Origin: Palsa-965 sp044448685
Lineage (GTDB): Bacteria > Bacteroidota > Bacteroidia > Palsa-965
DNA length: 64,000 nt
Direction of reading: 5' to 3'
Assembly: GCA_044448685.1 (NCBI GenBank)
Contig: JBIOHC010000015.1
Span: 1 to 64,000 of the forward strand
In this document: one piece after another, positions 58,002-64,000 of the stretch
Position numbering within the stretch: the first letter of the stretch is position 1
How the letters are laid out: each line of letters opens with the position of its first letter
Made by a program: the position numbers and the translations under genes
The notes under the pieces: model-generated
Databases searched by the model: none
Told to the model about the DNA's origin: nothing
Seen by the model: only the letters and a program-made list of their open reading frames with translations

Positions 58002-59260
58002 CAGGGCTTTATGATTTGTCCGTTCAGAATCACTGTCTCTACAGGATTACTTCCGAATGCATAGGGAATATGACTATAGCCAGGAATTTCCTTGGTAATA
58101 AAAACATTGGCTGTCTTGCCAACAGCAATACTTCCATGTGTATTACTCAGGCCCATGGCATAGGCCGAGTTGATGGTGGCTGCATTTATTACTTCTTCCG
58201 GAGTCATGCGGTACTGGATACAGGCTATGCTGAGCATTCCGTTCATGTTTCCGCTTGGGCTGGAGCCCGGGTTAAAATCGGTGGCAATGGCAAGAGGCAG
58301 TCCGCTGTCAATCATCTGCCGGGCCGGAGGGTGAGGCAGGGAGAGGAAAAAGGCTGCTCCTGGCAGTATGGTTGGCATTGTATGGGAATTCAGCAAGGCT
58401 TTAATTTCGGCATCACCTACATATTCAAGGTGGTCTACACTGACAGCCCCGCATTGAACACCGGCCAGGACACCACCCGAATTGCTGAGCTGTTCAGCAT
58501 GAACCTTGGGAGCCATCCCGAATTTTTTTCCTGCTTCAAGGATATGAATCGTTTCTTCCGGAGTAAAGTAGTTCCGTTCGCAAAAAACATCACAATAATC
58601 GGCCAGTTGCTCTTCTGCAATTCTTGGCATTATTTCTTCTGTCAGCAAGCGGATATAAGCAGCCTTCTTATCCCTGTACTCGGCAGGTAAAGCATGAGCG
58701 CCAAGAAAAGTAGCTTTGATCGTCAAAGGACTGAGGCTTTTTAATTTCTTAATTACCCTCAGCATTTTTAGCTCAGATTCCAAACTGAGACCATACCCGC
58801 TTTTGATTTCAACAGCTCCTGTTCCGAGCATCATGATTTCGTTGAGCCTGGCCAATGCAGGCTGAAGAAGGGCTTCTTCTGTCGCTTCTCTGAGCTTTTT
58901 TGCCGAATTAAGGATACCTCCGCCTCTCAGGGCTATCTCTTCATAACTCAGCCCCTTGATCCGGTCTACAAATTCCCCTTCACGGGAGCCTGCAAATACG
59001 AGATGTGTATGAGAATCGCACCAGCTTGGCATAACGAGTTTGTCTGAAGCATCGATGACCTGCAGTCCGGACCAATCTGAAATCCCTTCCCATTCTGCCA
59101 TAGCCCCGAAACCGGCAATAAGCCCGTTTTCAATGGCAAGCCATGCATCCTCAATAACAGGAAGGGTTTGCATGGCCTTTCCAGACACTTTTTCGGGGTG
59201 TCCACCCGGGGTCTGAATAAGCGCTTTGATATTTTTGAGGAGGAGCTTCATTTTATACAT
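58001..59260 (-). CDS. hutI: imidazolonepropionase
   Basis: Hydrolyses imidazolone-5-propionate to N-formimino-glutamate, third step of histidine degradation. The 419 residues form an amidohydrolase-type zinc/iron enzyme: HxH in PSWCDSHTHLVFAGSREGEF (about residues 74-93), IKSGYGL with the substrate-binding residues, KVHAEQLSNSGG and the metal-ligand Asp in LAIATDFNPGSSP. ATG 59260 was kept; ATG 59251 (MKLLLKN) is equally plausible. Its product is the FtcD substrate, and both genes are in one minus-strand run; hutH and hutU are not in the window. Confidence 0.95.
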   Translation of the reverse strand: MYKMKLLLKNIKALIQTPGGHPEKVSGKAMQTLPVIEDAWLAIENGLIAGFGAMAEWEGISDWSGLQVIDASDKLVMPSWCDSHTHLVFAGSREGEFVDRIKGLSYEEIALRGGGILNSAKKLREATEEALLQPALARLNEIMMLGTGAVEIKSGYGLSLESELKMLRVIKKLKSLSPLTIKATFLGAHALPAEYRDKKAAYIRLLTEEIMPRIAEEQLADYCDVFCERNYFTPEETIHILEAGKKFGMAPKVHAEQLSNSGGVLAGVQCGAVSVDHLEYVGDAEIKALLNSHTMPTILPGAAFFLSLPHPPARQMIDSGLPLAIATDFNPGSSPSGNMNGMLSIACIQYRMTPEEVINAATINSAYAMGLSNTHGSIAVGKTANVFITKEIPGYSHIPYAFGSNPVETVILNGQIIKP

Positions 59261-59314
59261 GGGATAATTGGTACTTTTAGGCTTTCAACCCGGTCCGCAA
59301 GGATGTGATCAAAG

Positions 59315-60106
59315 ATGAAAATAAAAATCGGAATACCGTTCCTTTTACTTCTGCTTCTTGGCGGAACCATACGAAGTCAGCCTGCGACGGCTGTTCAGGA
59401 AGGTTCAGGAGCTAAGGATTCTGTCTCGATTCTGAGAAATGATATTGCGTTCAATGTGATACCAACATTTCAGTTCCTTAGCGGTGCTTATATGGGTGGA
59501 CAGACAAGGCGTTTTTCGGTTATTTACCGTCACCTCAACAAGCATAATTTTTACCTGCGCTATGGCATTGTAATTGACCGGATTAAAACCAGGTATTCCA
59601 ATACTACGGATTCAACCTATACCCTGGTGTCCCAGACTGATTCAACCCAGATCCGTAAATTTGATAAAGGAAGTCCTTCATTTGCAAAACCCCGTCTGGT
59701 ATTCGGTTTTGAAAAAGAAAAAGGAAAGAAAAAACTAAGACAGTATTATGGATTGGATATTTCGGTTGGCGCTTTCCGATATTATACCACCCAGTATTTT
59801 CATTCCTATACCTTGAACCTGAACAATCAGACTAACCCTTGGGTAGCTTCTCCTGTTGGTGATGTACTTATACAGAGACTTGATGTTTCGGCACTTTTTC
59901 TTGGATTTTCACCCTTTTATGGTATCCGTTACCAGTTTACGAAGCATTTTCTGATTTCGGCACAGGTTGGGTTTGATATGATGCTGGATGCACAAACCGA
60001 TAAAATTGAAAATGCCAATCACGATATTATTCACCAGCCGGATAATCGTTTTGAAGCGAATACCCCCGGCCTGTTGAGTGACCTCTCATTTGTATACCGT
60101 TTTTAA
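59315..60106 (+). CDS. outer-membrane beta-barrel-like protein
   Basis: A 263-residue protein with a signal peptide (MKIKIGIPFLLLLLLGGTIRSQ). The rest is rich in alternating strands with aromatic ends (HNFYLRYGIVIDRIK, QYYGLDISVGAFRYYT, FSPFYGIRYQFTKHFLISAQ) and terminates in Phe (LLSDLSFVYRF), as expected for a Bam-inserted outer-membrane barrel. No family identified. It is divergent from hutI and lies 50 bases upstream of the peroxiredoxin gene. Confidence 0.78.
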   Translation: MKIKIGIPFLLLLLLGGTIRSQPATAVQEGSGAKDSVSILRNDIAFNVIPTFQFLSGAYMGGQTRRFSVIYRHLNKHNFYLRYGIVIDRIKTRYSNTTDSTYTLVSQTDSTQIRKFDKGSPSFAKPRLVFGFEKEKGKKKLRQYYGLDISVGAFRYYTTQYFHSYTLNLNNQTNPWVASPVGDVLIQRLDVSALFLGFSPFYGIRYQFTKHFLISAQVGFDMMLDAQTDKIENANHDIIHQPDNRFEANTPGLLSDLSFVYRF

Positions 60107-60156
60107 ACTGTAATAACCAATCGTTCCATTCATTTAACAACCCAAAATTAGATAAT

Positions 60157-60627
60157 ATGAAAATCAATGTAGGTCAGAATGCCCCGGAGTTCAATCTTCC
60201 TGATCAGGATAAAAATATGACTTCACTGGCAGCTCATAAGGGAAAAAATGTCGTGTTGCTTTTTTTTCCGGCAGCATTTACGGGGACCTGTACCAAGGAA
60301 CTATGCCAGACAAGGGATGATATCGCTTTTTATAATGGAGTTCATGCCCAGGTATTTGGTATCAGTGTTGATCTTCCTTTCTCTCTCGGCAAATTCAAAA
60401 CAGAACAGAATATTAATTTTCCGCTGCTGTCCGATTTTAATAAGGAAGCCATGCATGCTTATGGCTCTGTGTATGACAGCTGGATTATGGGTTTGAAAGG
60501 AGTTGCCAAACGTTCAGCCTTTGTGATCGATAAGCAGGGTGTGATTCGCTATGCCGAGGTATTGGAAGATGCCACTAAAATACCCGATTTCGAAGCCATA
60601 CATAAAGTACTGGAAGGACTCAAGTAA
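60157..60627 (+). CDS. peroxiredoxin, AhpE/BCP-like
   Basis: A 156-residue thiol peroxidase with the redoxin domain beginning GQNAPEFNLPDQDKN. The peroxidatic Cys is in FFPAAFTGTCTKELCQTRDD (about residue 46); a second Cys five residues later could be the resolving residue, as in AhpE/PrxQ-type enzymes. The C-terminal SAFVIDKQGVIRYAEV is typical. A second, different peroxiredoxin occurs at 39038. It ends 13 bases before the stop of the convergent methyltransferase gene. Confidence 0.93.
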   Translation: MKINVGQNAPEFNLPDQDKNMTSLAAHKGKNVVLLFFPAAFTGTCTKELCQTRDDIAFYNGVHAQVFGISVDLPFSLGKFKTEQNINFPLLSDFNKEAMHAYGSVYDSWIMGLKGVAKRSAFVIDKQGVIRYAEVLEDATKIPDFEAIHKVLEGLK

Positions 60628-60639
60628 GAGTAACGAAGT

Positions 60640-61374
60640 TTAATTTTTGCGGGCCATAAGGATCAGTCTGTCCGACTTATCGGGATTGAAGGGGTTTAGT
60701 GCATAATCGCCCCAAACTTCCATCAATTCGAATCCGTTACTTGTCAGCATCCTTTCAAAATCGGGATGACTGTAGGCTCTGACACGCTCTGTAAAATGAA
60801 AATTCTTGCCTTTGTCTGTAAAGCGAATGTCTTTTACAATATAACCCTGAGCAAGGCTTTTTTTGATTTCGAAATGTATTCCCTGAGCTTCCCGTGTGTC
60901 AAACGGTTTTAAATTGGGTATTGTTTTTACAGCATTCATATAGTCGAGGATAAAAATCCCTCCTTGCTTCAATGATTTGTGAACAGCCTGGATGACCTGT
61001 TCATGTTCAGCATCTGAAGCGAAGTATCCGAAACTGGTAAAGAGGTTGAATACATAATCGAAATAGGCGAAATGACTTGTCTGACGCATGTCACTGACCA
61101 GAAAGGAGAGGGTTTTGTTTGAATAGCGGCTGGCATACTGAATGCTTTCAGCCGAGAGATCCGAACCAATAACATCAAATCCATGTTTGTTTAACAGAAC
61201 AGCATAGCGTCCACGGCCACAACAAAGGTCATGAATCCTGGCACCCGGGCCCGGTTTAAGCTTGTGAAGCAGATTATTCAGAAAAAGTTCAGCTTCCGAT
61301 TCATCCCTGTTACCGTACAGGATGTGATAATACTTACTGTCAAACCAGTTTTCAAACCAGGAACATTCCTTCAT
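60640..61374 (-). CDS. class I SAM-dependent methyltransferase
   Basis: A 244-residue methyltransferase of the Methyltransf_25/11 type. Motif I is RIHDLCCGRGRYAVLLNKHG (about residues 43-62), the acidic motif II is FDVIGSDLS, followed by SDMRQTSHFAYFDYVFNLFTS and GGIFILDYMN. The N-terminus (WFENWFDSKYYHILYGNRDE) is characteristic of a common Bacteroidota family. Substrate unknown. Its start overlaps the stop of the small upstream gene by 4 bases (ATGA). Confidence 0.9.
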   Translation of the reverse strand: MKECSWFENWFDSKYYHILYGNRDESEAELFLNNLLHKLKPGPGARIHDLCCGRGRYAVLLNKHGFDVIGSDLSAESIQYASRYSNKTLSFLVSDMRQTSHFAYFDYVFNLFTSFGYFASDAEHEQVIQAVHKSLKQGGIFILDYMNAVKTIPNLKPFDTREAQGIHFEIKKSLAQGYIVKDIRFTDKGKNFHFTERVRAYSHPDFERMLTSNGFELMEVWGDYALNPFNPDKSDRLILMARKN

Positions 61375-61568
61375 AGCCGGGTAAAAGTGATGCCAAATGT
61401 AAAATTACCCATTTTAATGTCATAGTCATAAGAAGACTGACGGTTGGCAAAATTCATGTACTCAGCAGGGAAAACAGGGGGTTCAGCTAAAAAGGACAGG
61501 GTAGGAAGGAATTCAGGGAAAATATCGGCATATTTGCTTAATATGTCAATGGTCTTTTTAGAAAGCAT
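61371..61568 (-). CDS. small hypothetical protein upstream of the methyltransferase
   Basis: A 65-residue ORF starting at ATG 61568 and overlapping the methyltransferase start by 4 bases, which suggests coupling. The N-terminal half is helical (LSKKTIDILSKYADIFPEFL); the last residues (IKMGNFTFGITFTRL) look like an outer-membrane terminal strand. It may be a real small protein or a remnant of a longer barrel gene. No signal peptide. Confidence 0.5.
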   Translation of the reverse strand: MLSKKTIDILSKYADIFPEFLPTLSFLAEPPVFPAEYMNFANRQSSYDYDIKMGNFTFGITFTRL

Positions 61569-61605
61569 GTTTTTTTATATCTTTAATAAATCTTAATCCC
61601 AGCCT

Positions 61606-62679
61606 ATGTTGCAGACAGCCCTTCGGATAGATATCCAAAAGACCGCCAAATCACGCTTGTCGGAACTGGATCAGAAGAACTTACAGTTTGGAAAATTTTT
61701 TTCCGACCATATGTTCGTGGCTGATTATAATAATGGGGAATGGTCGGATGCCAAGATTATGCCTTATGGCAAAATGGAACTGAGCCCTTCCACTTCAGCT
61801 TTTCATTATGGTCAGGCTATTTTTGAAGGCATGAAGGCATATCGGAGTGATGCAGGGGATGTGGTTAATCTGTTCCGCCCTGAAGCCAACTGGAGCCGTT
61901 TGAATATTTCCGCTGAACGTATGGCAATGCCGATAGTTCCGGAAGAACTTTTCATGGATGGCCTTACGAAACTTATCAGTATGGACAGGAACTGGGTGCC
62001 GACAGATGCCGGTACCTCCCTGTATATACGTCCATTTATGATCAGTACAGATGAATATATCGGTGTTAAGCCATCCGATTCTTATAAATTCATCATCATT
62101 ACTTCGCCTGTAGGAGCGTATTACAATGCCCCTGTCAGAGTGCTTGTTGAAACGAATTATATCCGTGCTGTGGAAGGTGGAATAGGGTTTGTAAAGGCGG
62201 CAGGTAACTATGGCCGTTCCCTTTTTCCGACCCGTCTTGCCCAGCAAAGAGGATACCAGCAGATTATATGGACCGATGCACGAAACCACCGTTTCCTGGA
62301 AGAGTCCGGAACCATGAATGCGATGTTCATGATTGATGATATCCTGATTACTCCTCCGCTTGGTGATACAATTCTGGCAGGAATAACCCGTGACAGTGTG
62401 CTTACATTAGCCAAAGACTGGGGCTACCGGGTTCAGGAACGCAAAATAAGCATTGATGAAATTATTGATGCCCATAAAAAGAAAACCCTGCAGGAAGCCT
62501 TCGGTACCGGTACAGCTGCAACAATTGCACATATGTCGACCATTGGCTTTGAAGGCAAGGATTATGACCTGCCTCCTGTGCCTGAACGCATTTTCTCAAA
62601 CCGTGTTGCACTAGAGCTGGAAGGGATTAAGAAAGGGAAACTGGAAGACAAGCATAACTGGTTGTACAGGATTCACTAA
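61606..62679 (+). CDS. ilvE: branched-chain amino acid aminotransferase
   Basis: Interconverts Leu, Ile and Val with their 2-oxo acids, using PLP (fold type IV). The 357 residues belong to the type II (mitochondrial-like) group. Blocks: PYGKMELSPSTSAFHYGQAIFEG, LYIRPFMISTDE, the PLP lysine in GGIGFVKAAGNYGRSL (about residues 192-207), EESGTMNAMFMIDD and the C-terminal EAFGTGTAATIAHM. Length is normal. A near-consensus -7 (TATCTTTA) lies 20 bases upstream. It is followed 22 bases later by the M61 peptidase gene. Confidence 0.95.
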   Translation: MLQTALRIDIQKTAKSRLSELDQKNLQFGKFFSDHMFVADYNNGEWSDAKIMPYGKMELSPSTSAFHYGQAIFEGMKAYRSDAGDVVNLFRPEANWSRLNISAERMAMPIVPEELFMDGLTKLISMDRNWVPTDAGTSLYIRPFMISTDEYIGVKPSDSYKFIIITSPVGAYYNAPVRVLVETNYIRAVEGGIGFVKAAGNYGRSLFPTRLAQQRGYQQIIWTDARNHRFLEESGTMNAMFMIDDILITPPLGDTILAGITRDSVLTLAKDWGYRVQERKISIDEIIDAHKKKTLQEAFGTGTAATIAHMSTIGFEGKDYDLPPVPERIFSNRVALELEGIKKGKLEDKHNWLYRIH

Positions 62680-62701
62680 TTCCTTTCATCATTAAATCGG
62701 T

Positions 62702-64000
62702 ATGAATTACAGGATATCGTATTCCAATCCTCACGATCATTTTATTACGATTGAATGCAAGGCTGAGACATTAGCCGGGGATACTATTGATTTTCAGCTT
62801 CCATCCTGGAGGCCGGGGAGGTATGAGCTTGGTAATTTCGCCAGGAATGTCCGCAAATGGAAGGCCACGGATCTGCAGGGCAACCCGCTTGCTTTTAAAA
62901 AACTGAGTAAGGATCTTTGGTCAGTCACCTGTCCAGGTATTAGTCATGTCCTTATCAGCTATGAATATTTCGCTTCCGAACTCAATGCAGGCTCCACTTT
63001 CCTGGATGAGACACAGCTTTATATGAATCCTGTCAATTGCTGCGGATATATTCAGGGAAGAGTGGATGAACCCTGCGAAATTGATTTACACATTCCGGCC
63101 AATTATATATATGCAGGGTCCCTTAAAAAATGCGCTCAGACAGAAGGGAAGCAGGCAGGATTCAAAACCGTCAGTCTGAAAGCAGGTGATTTTCATGAAC
63201 TCGCCGACAGTCCCTTTATTGTAAGCCCGACTATCCAACATGATATGTTTGTGCTGGATGGTGTGGAATTCAACCTTTGGTTCCAGGGGGAATGCAAACC
63301 CATGTGGACAAAAATCATCAATGACTTTTTTATTTTCATCAATGAGCAGTTTTTGATGATGAAGGAGTTTGTACACGATGAATATCATTTTCTGTACCAG
63401 ATACTGCCGTATAAATTTTATCATGGTGTGGAACATCTCCATTCCACGGTTATAGCTCTTGGTCCGGGTTACCGCCTGAATGAAGGAGACCTTTTTGACG
63501 ATCTGCTGGGAGTGAGCTCTCACGAGCTTTACCATGCCTGGAATATCAAATCCATACGTCCGGCAGAAATGCTGCCCTATGATTATACCCGCGAGAATTA
63601 TTCCCGTCTGGGTTATGTATGTGAAGGGGTTACGACTTATTATGGTGATCTTTTCCTGTTCCGGTCCGGCGTTTATTCCGAATTCGATTATATAAAAACC
63701 GTTCACGAAAGGCTTCAGAAACATTTCGACAATCCGGGACGGTTTAACCTGAGCGTGGCCGATTCATCTTTTGATACGTGGCTTGACGGATATACACCCG
63801 GTATCCCAGGCCGGAAAACATCCATTTATGATGAAGGATGCCTGGCAGCTTTTATGACGGATATAATCATACGCAGGAATACAGGGAATGAGAAATCACT
63901 GGATGATGTAATGCGTATCCTGTATCACGATTATGCCAAAAAAGGTAAAGGGTATACGGAACAGGAATATCAGCAGATTGTAGAAACGCTGGCCGGTGAA
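62702..64000 (+). CDS. M61 family metallopeptidase, N-terminal part (runs off the right edge)
   Basis: Open from ATG 62702 to the window end (433 codons), so it is incomplete. The beginning (MNYRISYSNPHDHFITIE) and WRPGRYELGNFARNVR match the N-terminal beta-sandwich of M61 glycyl aminopeptidases. YHGVEHLHSTVIA and the zinc motif HELYHAWNIKSIRP (HExxH, at about residues 276-280) define the catalytic domain, and VCEGVTTYYGDLFLFRSG holds the third ligand Glu. A PDZ domain usually follows and would lie outside the window. No signal peptide is seen, so it may be cytoplasmic. It lies 22 bases after ilvE. Confidence 0.92.
   Translation, partial: MNYRISYSNPHDHFITIECKAETLAGDTIDFQLPSWRPGRYELGNFARNVRKWKATDLQGNPLAFKKLSKDLWSVTCPGISHVLISYEYFASELNAGSTFLDETQLYMNPVNCCGYIQGRVDEPCEIDLHIPANYIYAGSLKKCAQTEGKQAGFKTVSLKAGDFHELADSPFIVSPTIQHDMFVLDGVEFNLWFQGECKPMWTKIINDFFIFINEQFLMMKEFVHDEYHFLYQILPYKFYHGVEHLHSTVIALGPGYRLNEGDLFDDLLGVSSHELYHAWNIKSIRPAEMLPYDYTRENYSRLGYVCEGVTTYYGDLFLFRSGVYSEFDYIKTVHERLQKHFDNPGRFNLSVADSSFDTWLDGYTPGIPGRKTSIYDEGCLAAFMTDIIIRRNTGNEKSLDDVMRILYHDYAKKGKGYTEQEYQQIVETLAGE

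Noticed and set aside
63086..63724. 212-residue minus-strand ORF near the right edge
   Set aside because: It is antisense to the M61 peptidase, whose HELYHAWN motif and full-length similarity identify the real frame.

Overview
The window is a stretch of chromosome from a member of the Bacteroidota, probably a Chitinophagales- or Sphingobacteriales-like lineage (the order is uncertain). The evidence is: the type IX secretion gene porQ and three large secreted proteins with type IX (T9SS) C-terminal sorting domains; the short 287-residue primary sigma factor; long forms of GAPDH and IspH; and promoters with the Bacteroidota -7 motif TAnnTTTG upstream of many genes, while Shine-Dalgarno sequences are mostly absent. 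I see no rRNA, tRNA, CRISPR array, transposase, integrase or phage gene. Gene density is high and most genes are housekeeping.

Layout. 0-10 kb: the tail of an outer-membrane barrel and a GNAT enzyme, then a minus-strand cluster (ferredoxin, secreted protein, serC, serA, DUF1015, yggS, small membrane protein) divergent from an acyl-CoA reductase, and a beta-helix lipoprotein. 10-20 kb: ribosomal protein L31 type B, a TMTC-like GT-C/TPR membrane protein, a methyltransferase and a GlmU-like protein in tight series, lon, porQ, cmk, and ispH convergent with cmk. 20-26 kb: two T9SS cargo proteins, one with a long glycine-rich domain. 25-30 kb: minus-strand gap, rpoD and degP. 30-37 kb: a plus-strand run of seven genes from an unknown membrane protein and dapF to a seven-haem cytochrome and mltG.

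37-47 kb is the accessory-looking part. It holds an 850-base gene-free stretch with a 16-unit, strictly 21-bp tandem array and a nested palindromic element, then an MFS transporter and a peroxiredoxin. Next comes a secreted protein with a possible caspase-like core, flanked on both sides by direct copies of a ~100-bp palindromic repeat. It is followed by DUF983, a SulP transporter, a spermidine-synthase-like methyltransferase, a tiny membrane ORF, a degenerate NfeD-like protein, and an inositol-monophosphatase gene with a one-base frameshift. 46-64 kb: lgt, mtaB, a BNR-repeat T9SS protein with an NTR-like partner, DUF4159, rsmE, a membrane patatin, a histidine-degradation operon (hutI, GT-C protein, ftcD), an outer-membrane protein, an AhpE-like peroxiredoxin, a methyltransferase, ilvE, and an M61 peptidase that runs off the right edge.

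Functional links visible here: serC and serA give the first steps of serine synthesis; dapF and mltG act on cell-wall precursors and glycan strands; lgt, the lipoproteins, PorQ and the T9SS cargo belong to envelope biogenesis; hutI and ftcD form the end of histidine degradation. The most unusual structure is the 21-bp phased array at 36933-37268, whose units have diverged by substitution without a single insertion or deletion.
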